Source: Endozoicomonas sp. SCSIO W0465
GTDB taxonomy: Bacteria; Pseudomonadota; Gammaproteobacteria; Pseudomonadales; Endozoicomonadaceae
Direction of reading: 5' to 3'
NCBI RefSeq assembly: GCF_023716865.1
Contig: NZ_CP092417.1
Location: 5,248,001 to 5,312,000, forward strand
Length of the DNA stretch: 64,000 bases
Shown piece after piece: positions 26,704-36,767 of the stretch (position 1 is its first letter; every line of letters starts with the position of its first letter). A program made the translations under genes and the position numbers. The notes below the pieces were generated by a model. It was not told where the DNA came from. It ran no database searches and worked only from the letters and a program-made list of their open reading frames with translations.

Positions 26704-27567
26704 ATGAGTGTAAGTGCAGGCACTGTCGCCAATTTTGTGGCCAGAACCTATGAAAATCTGGCTTCTACTGAAGAGGTTATTCGTGACGCCTTGCGGGAAT
26801 CGTCTGTTGCCGGAGCCGATGAAACGGGTATGCGGGCCGAGGGCTCTTTGCACTGGCTACACGTTATGCGGGATGAACAATGGACGCTCTACTACTTGTC
26901 TGAAAAGCGAGGTCGTGAGGCCATGGACACGATGGGCATACTGCTAACATTTGCAGGCGTTCTGGTTCATGATCATTGGAAATCCTATTTTGCATATGCG
27001 GCAACTCACGTACTTTGCAATGCCCATCACCTGAGGGAGCTTTTGGGTGTTGTTGATAGGGACAGCAATCAACTGGCGTTGCGATTGATGAAGCTACTGA
27101 GGCTTTCCTGGCATTACTGCAAGGGCTTTAAGACCATAGGTATGCTACAGATGCCAAGTGTTGTCTGTGAACGAATCGAGAAGATTTATGACCGGTTGCT
27201 TCAGCGGGCTCTAATGAAAGAAGTCGTCTATATGGAGAAGCAACGAGAGGAGCTTAAGCGCAAGAAAGTCAAGAATACTAAAGCTTACAATCTCTTCAAA
27301 CGACTCACTGAGTTCAAGGCTGAGACACTGCGCTTCATGTCAGATTTTACCATTCCCTTCGATAACAATGGCAGTGAACGGGATGTTCGAATGGCCAAGT
27401 TAAAGCAGAAAATCTCAGGCTGCTTCAGGAGTGCAGACGGTGGTTCTATGTTTGCACGGATTCGCAGCTATTTGTCGTCTGCCAGAAAACAGGGAATGGA
27501 CATATATCAATCACTTCATAGAGCTGTTCGGAATTACTGTAATATGCCTTTGCTCAGTGCTGAATAG
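26704..27567 (+). pseudogene. IS66 transposase C-terminal fragment
   Basis: It encodes the transposase from MSVSAGTVANFVARTYENL to the natural end, including all three DDE residues. In this frame an upstream ATG at 26491 reads through the inverted left end and would give a 358-residue chimera with an unrelated N-terminus. Only one base difference from the intact copy was noticed (G to A around 27378), so the copies diverged very recently. Confidence 0.85.
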
Positions 27568-27571
27568 TTAC

Positions 27572-28946
27572 AACCACAAAAGATTCTGCCCGGCACTGTG
27601 CCTTCAGTTTTGCCCCCACCCTGATCCGACGCGAACGCTTTGAACTGCTGAAATCCATTGTGCCGCTGATGGGCAAACTGATTCACGGAGTCTCAGAAGA
27701 TCATGAGTTTCTCATCGAGGCTATTGAACCGCTGTGCAGCGGTGACGCCTTTTTTGCCAGCCTTCTGGAACTTCATCAGAGCATCCACAACAGTGCTGCA
27801 CCCGCCAGACGTCTTCCCATGCTGCTGATGCGCACCGACTTTATGGATGATGCCGAGTTTGGCCCGAAACTCATCGAGTTTAATGGCATCGCCGCCGGTA
27901 TGGGACCTTTTGGCCAACGGGCCCATGAGCTGCATCATTATCTGCAGTACCAGTGGCCTGCGGCTTTTCAATACTGGTCTGAGGCGGATGAGCTTGAACT
28001 GATGCCAAACCATGGTGTCGAAAACCTGGCCAAAGGTATTGCCGGTGCTGCAACGATGGTACGTTCACAATCCACTGAACAGGGCCAGCCGCTGTTTCTA
28101 ATGGTGGTGCAGCCTGATGAAGACAACGTCTATGACCAACACTTGCTGGAAGAAGCCATCCAAAAAGAGGGGGTAAAAACCGTTCGTCGTACATTCCGTC
28201 AGCTCTATGACCAGCTCTCTTCCGGGGATGAAGATCGCTTGCTACTGGAAGGACTTGGTGGTGTCGATGCCATCTACCTGCGAGCGGGTTATCAACACGA
28301 CGATTATGTTGCCCATGACCTGGATGATGTCCGCTGCTGCTCCGAACTGGGCAAGGTCCGTACTCTGATAGAGCAACACAGGGTTGCAGTGAATGCTACT
28401 GTCAGCCAGCAGCTGGCCTCCAGTAAGCGGGTGCAAATGCTGCTCTCTGCCATGAACGAAGAGCAACTCAGCCGGTTTGGCCTGACCCTGGAAGAGGCAC
28501 ACCGGATAAAACCATTCCTGGGAGAGATGCGACCGGTGGATGATCAGTCCGCCCTCTGGTTCACCAAACAGAACCCGAACGACTGGGTACTCAAAAACCA
28601 GGGGGAAGGTGGCGGACACTGTGTTTTTGGCCATGGTATCCTGCCACGCCTGAACAGCCTGCAACCCGAGGCTTATTCGGCCTGGTCACTGATGCGTCGT
28701 CTGTACCCACGACACCGTACCCGTGAGGCGCTGGTGGTTCGTGACGGAGAAGCAACCCCGGTGGATAATCTGATCAGTGAGATCGGCATGTTCACGCTGC
28801 ATCTGGATGGCCACTCCCTGACCAGTGATATGGGATATGCCGGTTATCTGATTCGCAGCAAACCTGCCACAGCCTCTGAAGGTGGAGTCCATAGCGGTCA
28901 GGGGGCAGTGGATTCACTGGCTTGCATAAACCAGTCAGGACGCTGA
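27572..28946 (+). pseudogene. Eukaryotic-type glutathione synthetase, 5' end removed by IS66
   Basis: The frame is open from the IS66 border to 28946 and aligns by eye with eukaryotic glutathione synthetase (GSS fold, unrelated to bacterial GshB). Matching blocks are FSFAPTLIRRERF, LMRTDFMDDAEFGPKLIEFN, VYDQHLLEEAIQKEGVKTVRRTF, the substrate segment WVLKNQGEGGGHCVFG and the C-terminal ISEIGMFTLHLDGHS. The ligase joins gamma-glutamylcysteine and glycine. About 25-30 N-terminal residues are missing next to the IS. Translation could restart at the GTG at 27660, giving 428 residues, but native promoter and start are gone. I call it a probable pseudogene, although most of the ATP-grasp core is intact. 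Confidence 0.75.
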
Positions 28947-28993
28947 TATTTGCCACGGTAGAGTAAAGTTCAGATGCCTTCCGGGGAGGTTGC

Positions 28994-29905
28994 CTAACTG
29001 CCGAGACGAACAATCACCAATTTTTTGTGGAAACTGTGATTCTCAGCACTGGACTCTCTTGCCGTTATAGAGGGAATTTTTTTTGCCTGAATGTTCTGGA
29101 ATAATAAATCCGGATTATAAGTTTGAAACCGGGGAGACATAGCAGCCTTGCGCTCAAGTAAAGGCTGATTCCATTGATCGTAATCGTGCCACCGGCATTT
29201 TTTATGCTCGCAAACAGTTAACTGTGACTTGTTTTCACCCGCCGCCATCATACCTTCACTGGTTACAGAATGGTGCTTGAAAAAACGCTCTTTTTTCCTT
29301 TGTTTGGCAACCCGGCAGGAACTTTCAAAAATCTGTTTAAGTTGAAATATTACCTGCTGCCCCTCCTCATTAAAGCAAAGAACACTCAACACATCGTTAT
29401 CCAGATGCCCTGCCTGGCTTCCTGACGATGTGCCTAGCATTCTATTGGTAAAGGGACTCCAACCGGATGCAAGCAGGGCATGCTCAAGCCATTGTTCGTC
29501 ACAGTTATCAGAACCCGGTTGAAAGGCGTCATTTTTGTCCATTTGAACAAAAAAAATAACGGAGCATTTTGCATCAAAGGCTTTCCTGACTAACGAAACC
29601 ATGGAGGAAAAGTCAGTAAACGGCATGGTCTGAGCCACCAACCCCATCTGACTGGCAACAGTCTCCAACAATTTGGGGGAGGTAATTTCCCCGACCTGAG
29701 AACCACAGGATTTTGCTACTTTTCGGGCACTAATGACTTTGTCATTACCATTTTTATAAAGTGGGAATTCTCCACAGGCACACAAGATATGGTGAACTAC
29801 AGCCAATGCGTACACCTTGCACTGAGGCCCATCCTGACTGGGAAACCCGGGCTCACAAGCGATCAAGGGAGTATTTCTGGGTACGATATTATGAATACCA
29901 TCCAT
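28994..29905 (-). CDS. Putative papain-fold cysteine protease, possible effector
   Basis: This 303-residue protein has no signal peptide. DGPQCKVYALAVVHHI near residue 29 resembles the nucleophile helix of C39-like and related papain-fold peptidases (Gly-Pro-x-Cys followed by Ala-Leu). A candidate His lies near 142 in QWLEHALLASGW and a candidate Asp near 171 in GHLDNDVLSVLCF. The order Cys-His-Asp and the spacing are compatible with the fold, but similarity is weak. The C-terminal third is basic and Cys/His-containing (CEHKKCRWHDYDQW) and not recognised. It is A+T-richer than yhdP next to it. It lies at the accessory-block edge, convergent with the glutathione synthetase remnant. A purine-rich AAAAAGAG precedes the ATG. 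Confidence 0.5.
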   Translation of the reverse strand: MDGIHNIVPRNTPLIACEPGFPSQDGPQCKVYALAVVHHILCACGEFPLYKNGNDKVISARKVAKSCGSQVGEITSPKLLETVASQMGLVAQTMPFTDFSSMVSLVRKAFDAKCSVIFFVQMDKNDAFQPGSDNCDEQWLEHALLASGWSPFTNRMLGTSSGSQAGHLDNDVLSVLCFNEEGQQVIFQLKQIFESSCRVAKQRKKERFFKHHSVTSEGMMAAGENKSQLTVCEHKKCRWHDYDQWNQPLLERKAAMSPRFQTYNPDLLFQNIQAKKIPSITARESSAENHSFHKKLVIVRLGS

Positions 29906-29991
29906 TGCTCTTTTTCAAACTCCATTCTTAATTTTTTGTTTCACTTTATTAAGACCAAGGTGTTTAAAAATAGTTCCTCAAATAAACCTGA

Positions 29992-32900
29992 TTAACCCCG
30001 AGTTTTTCTGGGCTTATTGGCAAACAGCTTGTCCAGCGTCATTTTCGGATCATCAAATGAGCCCTGAATGCGATAACGAATGCTGGCCAGTTGATCCACC
30101 TGTTTGCCCACCAGCTTATCCGCTATATAAATAATGCCCGCCACCTGAGGAGCGGTTCCCAATAGCACGCTGAGAATCGGCAGATTGGATGACACAGGCA
30201 GGGTAACCACCAGACTCAGATCCAGCTGTTCGGTGTTGGTATCAATAGTGCCATCCAGCTTGAAGTCGGAAGAAGGCCCTTCAATCACCATTGGCGAATT
30301 GAACGTAATCAGTCCCCGGTTAAAGTTCAGGCTGCCCTTGATTTGATCAAAACTGATACCTGATGAGTAGAGATCTGAAAAGTCCAGTTTCATTCTTCTC
30401 GCCAGCGCTTCTGTATTAAAAACACCCAATAACTTGAGCGCTTCCGACGAACCATGATCGACTTTGCGTAACCGCCCCTTCTTCAGCAGCAAATCAATCC
30501 GGCCTTTCATCGTTGCAATCGAACCACAAAGCGGCGTTCCATCCCAGTTCAGACTGGCATCAAAACGGCTTTCCCTGGCCTCCAGGAAACCGGAAAAACC
30601 CAGGGCTGCCTGCAACTCGCTGATTCCCGTTCCCTTAAGCTCTCCCTGAACCCAGCTACGCTGCTCTGTGTCCACCTGCACCCAGTCTGCCAGACCATGT
30701 AACGACATACCCGACAGCTCACCGGTTATATGATCGATTTTGACGCCATCGGGCGCATGACGAAGTTTAAAACCGATGCTGCCCGGGGGTCGGCTACCAA
30801 CCTGAATATGATTGATGTTCACATCAACATTAGGCAACGTTGCCGGATTGATATCCGCCAGACTGTCTTCAACGTCTAAACGACGGTGTTTAGAAGATGC
30901 TTCAGCAGCAGGCTCTGGCAGATGGGCATGGTCAATATTCAGCGCCCATGGCGCCGTTCGTCGCTCAGGAATCCATAGATTACCTTTCAGTGTCCGCCCA
31001 TCAACCACCAGCTCCATCCCTTTTCTGTCAGACGCTGCCCCCTGCTTCCGAACAGCCTGCTGAAGAGAAATAGCGATATCCGGCCAGATATAATCCCCAT
31101 ACTTCAGAGAACCGAAACGAACATTGTCAAGTTCTATGCGTGAGGCCAACTGCCGCTCACCTGGCTTACCGGGCTGCCCTTCAAAGCGCGCCTGCCATGG
31201 ACCAAGATCAAGCGCCGGTAAAGTACCGGTCACGACAAACTGATTTCCTGAAGGCCACACAGCAGAGAATGTCTCCGGGCGGGAAGCATCAAACCCCAGC
31301 GAAATCCGGCCAGACTCAGGGGCAAAGGCTGGTGTCATTCTCATGTCCAGCCGCCCCACTTTTGCCAGCGTCACCCGCAGTAGTTCGTGGGTTTCTTTTA
31401 TCTGCAGAGAAAGCTCCATTGGTAACGGTGTATCCGCTGCTTTACCGAGGGGCGCTGGCAGCTCAATGTCCATGCCGAGCAGTTCGCTGCCCACCCTGAG
31501 CTCCGTGTTATTTTCCAACAGGTCCAGAGATAAACTGGCGCGATAATCCGTTTCCCCCTCGAGTAAACTGAGCCAATCCAGCTTCAGCCAGTCCTGCAGT
31601 GAAGTCACAGAGATTCGGCCTGACCAGTCAATATTGGTGGCAACGGGTTGTTGATTCTGCACCGTCGAACGTATCCGAAAATGAGCCGGTTGACCAAACA
31701 GTTGACCCGATAACTGTCGTGCAACAAGCCCACGGTCAGTGCTGTATGAGAGGTCACCGGCAATGCCGTTTACTGCAACCCCCACCTTGGGAATCGCGAA
31801 CGTAAACGATTGCACAGCCCCACGGATATCCACTTCAGAACGATCCAGATCATCAAGCGGAAGTGTCAAATGAAGTCCGGCATCCAACGCCCCCTGTAAC
31901 GTCCATTGTTTTGCTTCACCCTTCATCCAGCCATTAATGGGTGTCCGGGTAAGAAAGTGCTTCAGAGTCCCGCCACTGGCATTCAGGTGACTACTGATCC
32001 TGAGTATTGACTCCCCTTCCAGCGGTACTTGCGCCACAATATCATCCAGCTTGCCACCCGCTGACTCTGCGCTTTGCCCAAGGACTTCCACCCGGTCGTC
32101 GTTAACATAAACCTGCCCGGCCAGGCTGGTAATCGCCGGCCAGTCAGGTGCATAGTCCAGCTCGCCATTGTGGATATCAAAAAACAGTCCCCAGCGGGAA
32201 TCCCGGGGACCAATGTCGCCTTCCTCATTACCAACAAGAGCACCGTTATACAAAAACCCACCCGCCGAAATATCCGCTTTGCGAATAGCGGTGTCCAGCC
32301 AGTGAACCAGGTCGCTGTCCATCGGCATAAAGGCTGGCAGGTACTTACCCGTATATCGGGCATCACCATTGCTCATCCCAACCGTCAATGCCATGTCGAG
32401 GGTATCACCTTCATGCCATTGCAATGGGATATCGAGCCTCAGCTTGCCTTTCAGGTCACCTTCAGGCCCGGTCAGGGCAAGGTCATCCGACTTCAAAATA
32501 TAAAAGTCATCGATTACGTCCCAGTAAAGGCGTGCCTTGGCAGTATCAAATGTCCAGGTTTCCCGGAACAGTTTGGGAAAACCCAGCTGGAAATTCCGGG
32601 TATCCAGATCAAAATAACCCCGCAGAAGGTTCATCCTTAACTGGCCACTGACATTACCCCCTGAAGGCGCCCCTTGCCAGGCATCCACAGACACATTGTC
32701 AAGCCGGGCAGTCAAGTCGAAATCAAACGGTTTGCGGGATGGGTAAAATCGGATGGCCAGGTCATGCAGCTGGCCAATGGGGTTCAAGGTATTAACCAGA
32801 TCAGCTACCGACTCCGGGAGTGCATCCGTATCCAGTAACCACCGTTTAAACTGATCCAGATCGAGGTTTTCGGTAGCCACGGTTACCGTATACTCTTCAG

Positions 32901-34023
32901 TAGAGCCTTCAATAGAGCCTTCGGTATGACCACCGGTCAGATACCAGCTATTTTCCCATTGATAGGTTATCCCATTATGCAAGCGGTTTTTCAGCTTGAG
33001 TCCATTCAGCCAGACTTGCCAACGGAAGTTCTGCTCGCCCTGGATAAACAACCGGGTCTGCCCGGAAAGATGGTTCAATGCGCCAGCGTTATCCAGATAC
33101 GTCACATCGGGAGAAGCAACCTCTCCCTCCACCTGCCAAAACCCACGGTCATAACGCCAACGGGTATCCAATTGTATCTCGGCTGTCTGCACAGCATCAT
33201 AACAGCCAGACCACAGGGCACAGAGTTGCTCGGCATTCAGCTCACTGGCTACGGCTGCTCCCTGCCACTGGGAAAACTGACCACGGCTAACAACTCCGGA
33301 TCCATCAATTTCAAGATAGCCAGTGCCAACCTCAAGACGGGCTGAGAGGTCTTTATGGCCGCCATCCGTCACGACGGTCAATTGCTGGCCATTAATATCG
33401 CTGCTCTCTCCATTGGCTTTTTGCATATTCAGGCGGATGTTACGAATATCGACCATCTTTTGCAGGGCCAGCCATTCCAGTGCAGCCCCCTTGCGATATT
33501 CAGTTGCCGGTAATGATGACCCGGCCACCTGCTGAATACCGGCCAGTGCCCACTGGGCACCATCTCCCTGAACCAGGTCAACATTCACACCATGGATTTC
33601 CAACGAGGAAAATACTGGCGTCCAGTGCAATAATGACCCCCTCAGGCTCAGCTCCATATCCAGTTGTGTGATACTGAACCCGGTCACATCGGCATCTTTA
33701 CCTTTAAGCGTCAACCCCCGCAGGGATAACCATGGCTCGCCACCATTCCATTTGGCCGACATGGACTCAATTTGCAGGTCAGCATTCAGTTGATCGCTGA
33801 GAACACGGGAAAGTTCAGGCTGCAGAACCGGTAAGGCACTGAACATCAGCCGCCCGAGCCCCATCAGAATGACCAGAAGGATTAACCCGGTAAGCAGAAG
33901 CCGCCAACTCCATTTCATCAACCGATTCAACAGACAGAAACTGCCAGATGGTACTTTTTTACCATTGCTACCCTGAATGCACGGAGCTCTCCGCTTGAGG
34001 CTGCTTACAATCCGCTTCAACAA
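29992..34023 (-). CDS. yhdP: YhdP family AsmA-like envelope protein
   Basis: This 1343-residue protein is anchored by one N-terminal helix (MKWSWRLLLTGLILLVILMG), with the rest predicted periplasmic beta-strand repeats of the AsmA/DUF3971 type. YhdP-like proteins form bridges that help move phospholipids to the outer membrane. Length and the C-terminal signature (FSDLYSSGISFDQIKGSLNF, then VVTLPVSSNLP) fit. The true start may be the Met about 35 codons inside, just before the helix. It lies downstream of rng on the same strand, as in the canonical cluster. The expected next gene, tldD, has been displaced by accessory DNA. Confidence 0.92.
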   Translation of the reverse strand: MLKRIVSSLKRRAPCIQGSNGKKVPSGSFCLLNRLMKWSWRLLLTGLILLVILMGLGRLMFSALPVLQPELSRVLSDQLNADLQIESMSAKWNGGEPWLSLRGLTLKGKDADVTGFSITQLDMELSLRGSLLHWTPVFSSLEIHGVNVDLVQGDGAQWALAGIQQVAGSSLPATEYRKGAALEWLALQKMVDIRNIRLNMQKANGESSDINGQQLTVVTDGGHKDLSARLEVGTGYLEIDGSGVVSRGQFSQWQGAAVASELNAEQLCALWSGCYDAVQTAEIQLDTRWRYDRGFWQVEGEVASPDVTYLDNAGALNHLSGQTRLFIQGEQNFRWQVWLNGLKLKNRLHNGITYQWENSWYLTGGHTEGSIEGSTEEYTVTVATENLDLDQFKRWLLDTDALPESVADLVNTLNPIGQLHDLAIRFYPSRKPFDFDLTARLDNVSVDAWQGAPSGGNVSGQLRMNLLRGYFDLDTRNFQLGFPKLFRETWTFDTAKARLYWDVIDDFYILKSDDLALTGPEGDLKGKLRLDIPLQWHEGDTLDMALTVGMSNGDARYTGKYLPAFMPMDSDLVHWLDTAIRKADISAGGFLYNGALVGNEEGDIGPRDSRWGLFFDIHNGELDYAPDWPAITSLAGQVYVNDDRVEVLGQSAESAGGKLDDIVAQVPLEGESILRISSHLNASGGTLKHFLTRTPINGWMKGEAKQWTLQGALDAGLHLTLPLDDLDRSEVDIRGAVQSFTFAIPKVGVAVNGIAGDLSYSTDRGLVARQLSGQLFGQPAHFRIRSTVQNQQPVATNIDWSGRISVTSLQDWLKLDWLSLLEGETDYRASLSLDLLENNTELRVGSELLGMDIELPAPLGKAADTPLPMELSLQIKETHELLRVTLAKVGRLDMRMTPAFAPESGRISLGFDASRPETFSAVWPSGNQFVVTGTLPALDLGPWQARFEGQPGKPGERQLASRIELDNVRFGSLKYGDYIWPDIAISLQQAVRKQGAASDRKGMELVVDGRTLKGNLWIPERRTAPWALNIDHAHLPEPAAEASSKHRRLDVEDSLADINPATLPNVDVNINHIQVGSRPPGSIGFKLRHAPDGVKIDHITGELSGMSLHGLADWVQVDTEQRSWVQGELKGTGISELQAALGFSGFLEARESRFDASLNWDGTPLCGSIATMKGRIDLLLKKGRLRKVDHGSSEALKLLGVFNTEALARRMKLDFSDLYSSGISFDQIKGSLNFNRGLITFNSPMVIEGPSSDFKLDGTIDTNTEQLDLSLVVTLPVSSNLPILSVLLGTAPQVAGIIYIADKLVGKQVDQLASIRYRIQGSFDDPKMTLDKLFANKPRKTRG

Positions 34024-34209
34024 CCGTATTCCCGCCCTGACAAAACAGTAGCCAGTTCATAATAGAACCGAAGCACAACCAACGTGATGATCAATGAAAT
34101 ACCCGTTCCGGAAAAGGTTGTTGCAAAATGAATGGCATATCGAAAATGGCAATGCAGTTTCTCATGATCAAATGAAAAACTGCATCGACATAAGCAGCAA
34201 AAAAACCGA

Positions 34210-35703
34210 TTAAACCAGAACAACATCAAACTGTTCCTGGGTATAGATCGGCTCTACCTGAAAACGAATAGGCTTCTGGATAAACTCTTCCAGATCAGCA
34301 ACATTATTGGACTCCTCATCCAGCAGGCGGTCTATCACGGCCTCAGATGCCAGCACCATGTAACTGTCACCGTCGTATGCCCGAACAGCACGAAGGATTT
34401 CCCGAAAAATCTCATAGCAGACCGTCTCTGCCGTTTTCAGCATGCCACGACCTTCACAGGTAGGGCAGGGTTCACACAGAACATTCTCCAGTGACTCACG
34501 GGTTCGCTTGCGGGTCATTTCTACCAGGCCCAGCTCACTGACTCCGGTAAAATTGGTCTTGGCATGATCCTGTTCCATCGCCTTATCAAAAGCACGCTGG
34601 ACCTGCCGCTGATGCTCCGGATCTTCCATATCAATAAAGTCGATAATGATAATCCCTCCCAGATTCCGTAAACGGAGCTGGCGGGCAATGGCAACGGCCG
34701 CTTCGAGGTTCGTTTTAAAGATAGTCTCTTCAAGATTACGATGACCAACAAATGCACCGGTGTTGACATCGATGGTGGTCATCGCTTCGGTCTGATCAAT
34801 AATCAGATAGCCACCGGACTTAAGTTGAACTTTACGGCCAAGCGCCTTGTTGATCTCATCCTCAACACCAAACAGATCAAAAATCGGGCGTTCACCGGGG
34901 TAATATTCAACCCGGCCATCAATCTCAGGTACCAGCTTCTTAACGAATTTGGACACTTTTTCAAAGGTTTCCCGGGAATCAATGCGGATCTTTTCAATGT
35001 TGGGATTGACCAGATCGCGCATGGTTCTCAAATGAAGTGGCAAGTCTTCATATACATTGGCCGGCGCCTTACTTTCCCTGATATTTTCTTCGATGGTTTC
35101 CCAAAGTCTGCGTAGGAACAGAATATCTGCACGCACCTCATCTTCCCCGATACCTTCTGCAGCGGTCCTCAGGATAAACCCACCGGCTCCGGAATCGGCA
35201 GATGAACCATCGCCGCCAAGACAGGACTCAACCAACTGCCGCAGACGATCCCGCTCCTCAACATCTTCGATGCGAAGCGAGATACCCACATGGTTGTTTT
35301 TTGGCATATGGACCAGGTAACGGGCCGGGATGGAGATATGGGTGGTCAGGCGAGCACCTTTGGTGCCCAGAGGATCTTTCGTTACCTGAACAACCAGGGA
35401 CTGGCCTTCATATACCAGCTCATAAATGGGACGTTCCTGTGTCTCTTCACTGTTTTTTTCATGACGGCCGTCCTGCCTTGGGGTAATTTCACTGGCATGA
35501 ATAAATGCCGCCCGCTCAAGACCGATATCAACAAAAGCGGCCTGCATTCCCGGCAACACACGAACCACTTTTCCTTTGTATATATTGCCAACAATTCCGC
35601 GACTTCGGGCACGCTCTACATAGATCTCCTGAAGTACCCCATTTTCAACCAGAGCCACTCGTGATTCCATGGGCGTGATATTCATGAGAATTTCTTCACT
35701 CAT
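34210..35703 (-). CDS. rng: Ribonuclease G
   Basis: This 497-residue single-strand endoribonuclease of the RNase E/G family matures the 5' end of 16S rRNA and degrades mRNA. An N-terminal S1 domain (residues about 38-125) is followed by the 5' sensor and DNase-I-like catalytic region with TTIDVNTGAFVG and IIIIDFIDM supplying the metal-binding Asp residues. A Zn-link sits in CEPCPTCEGRG. The length is that of RNase G, with no RNase E-like scaffold tail. It belongs to the mreBCD-maf-rng-yhdP cluster. About 190 bases separate it from yhdP and about 480 from maf. Confidence 0.95.
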   Translation of the reverse strand: MSEEILMNITPMESRVALVENGVLQEIYVERARSRGIVGNIYKGKVVRVLPGMQAAFVDIGLERAAFIHASEITPRQDGRHEKNSEETQERPIYELVYEGQSLVVQVTKDPLGTKGARLTTHISIPARYLVHMPKNNHVGISLRIEDVEERDRLRQLVESCLGGDGSSADSGAGGFILRTAAEGIGEDEVRADILFLRRLWETIEENIRESKAPANVYEDLPLHLRTMRDLVNPNIEKIRIDSRETFEKVSKFVKKLVPEIDGRVEYYPGERPIFDLFGVEDEINKALGRKVQLKSGGYLIIDQTEAMTTIDVNTGAFVGHRNLEETIFKTNLEAAVAIARQLRLRNLGGIIIIDFIDMEDPEHQRQVQRAFDKAMEQDHAKTNFTGVSELGLVEMTRKRTRESLENVLCEPCPTCEGRGMLKTAETVCYEIFREILRAVRAYDGDSYMVLASEAVIDRLLDEESNNVADLEEFIQKPIRFQVEPIYTQEQFDVVLV

Positions 35704-36179
35704 CCCAGTCCCTCAATTCCTTTAATGCATTGACCTGTGGTACCTCTTTATACCGCTACTGCAGATCAGTTACAGAGCCACCTCAGGCACCACAGGTCAA
35801 TACACTTTCCACCATTCCATTGGAGGCTGTCTGAGAACAGCTGCCCTACTGGTAGAAGCAAAGAAGATCGATCATACCAGTAATTTGCATTCAGTTTTTG
35901 CTTCCTGACAAACTTTATACCAAAAACCGTTCCATGATGCTTTTAGAGTGTGATTAAGTTATCCCCGGGGAAAGGGCGCCGGATTATCTAAAGAAACGCT
36001 ATCCTGAAGGTGCTTTCCAAAGGAAAAATCCCGATAGTTGATCCAAATAAAAAAATAGTTTTATTTCGGACACGGTTGAACACCATGGAAGAACTGAGCA
36101 ATACCTGTGCCCAGCAGGGAAATACAGGTCTCTTGAGTGAGACACCTTACCTTATTCGTAGTCCCGTAAAATCCACAGA
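35704..36179. other. Intergenic region upstream of rng with long inverted repeat
   Basis: 476 bases between rng and maf. ATTGACCTGTGGT (35729-35741) and ACCACAGGTCAAT (35789-35801) are perfect 13-base arms extendable to about 20 imperfectly, 47 bases apart, just upstream of the rng start. A weak plus-strand frame from GTG 36010 overlaps the maf 3' end and is not convincing. Confidence 0.5.
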
Positions 36180-36767
36180 TCAGCACGCTTCCCAAAATGG
36201 CACATTAAAACGTGTCAGCAGCCGTGATGTCTCCATAAGCGGCAACCCTACTACCCCTGAATAGCTGCCAGAGATACTGGCAACCAACACCGCACCATAA
36301 CCCTGGATACCGTAGGCACCGGCTTTATCAGCGGGCTCTCCGGAGGCAATATAATGATTAATTAACTGATCAGACAGGTCATTAAAAACCACATCCGTGA
36401 CTGACAACTCAGCCTGAAGCTCTCTACCGTTCGTGATAGCAACAGCGGTCATAACCTGATGAATATTTCCGGACAGCATGGCTAGCATACGACGAGCATC
36501 GTCTGAATTCAGCGGTTTGCCAAGAATTTGATCGTTACAAACCACCGTTGTATCGGCAGCCAACAACGGCATTTCGGGATAACCCCTGGCTAATAATTCC
36601 TGCCAGCCTGCCGTGGCTTTTTCCCGGGCCATTCGAAGCACATAATCAGCGGGAGCCTCACCGGAAAAAGGGGTTTCATCAATTGCACAGACCAGTTTAT
36701 GAAAGGAAACACCAATTTGCCGTAACAGCTCAGCTCGACGCGGGGACTGGGAAGCCAGATAGATCAT
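36180..36767 (-). CDS. maf: Maf-like nucleoside triphosphate pyrophosphatase
   Basis: This 195-residue house-cleaning pyrophosphatase removes non-canonical or modified NTPs (the YhdE subfamily acts on dTTP/UTP). The signature LASQSPRRAELLRQIG is at the N-terminus, followed by FSGEAPADYVLRMAREKA, AADTTVVCNDQILGKP and GAYGIQGYGAVLV. The ATG at 36767 is preferred over one seven codons upstream because homologues start with MIYLASQSPRR and an AGG lies nine bases before. In the canonical cluster it sits directly after mreD. Here two unrelated plus-strand genes intervene, and a degraded second maf copy follows the first of them. Confidence 0.93.
   Translation of the reverse strand: MIYLASQSPRRAELLRQIGVSFHKLVCAIDETPFSGEAPADYVLRMAREKATAGWQELLARGYPEMPLLAADTTVVCNDQILGKPLNSDDARRMLAMLSGNIHQVMTAVAITNGRELQAELSVTDVVFNDLSDQLINHYIASGEPADKAGAYGIQGYGAVLVASISGSYSGVVGLPLMETSRLLTRFNVPFWEAC

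Larger units (their letters stand above)
25956..27571. mobile_element. Second IS66 copy, split with its 5' part inverted
   Basis: Bases 25956-26701 are the 5' part of the same IS66 in reverse orientation, ending in the left terminal repeat. Bases 26702-27571 are the 3' part in forward orientation, ending in the right repeat. The two parts add up to 1616 bp, exactly one element plus 8. The junction carries AAATGAGT at 26702-26709 and its reverse complement at 25956-25963. That is an 8-bp target duplication with one side inverted. Confidence 0.9.

Noticed and set aside
34017..34229. 70-codon minus-strand frame between rng and yhdP
   Set aside because: It overlaps the rng end and yhdP start, is Phe/Cys-rich without a ribosome site, and matches nothing known.
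36010..36264. 84-codon plus-strand frame beside maf
   Set aside because: GTG start without ribosome site, and it overlaps the maf 3' end on the opposite strand. Probably chance.
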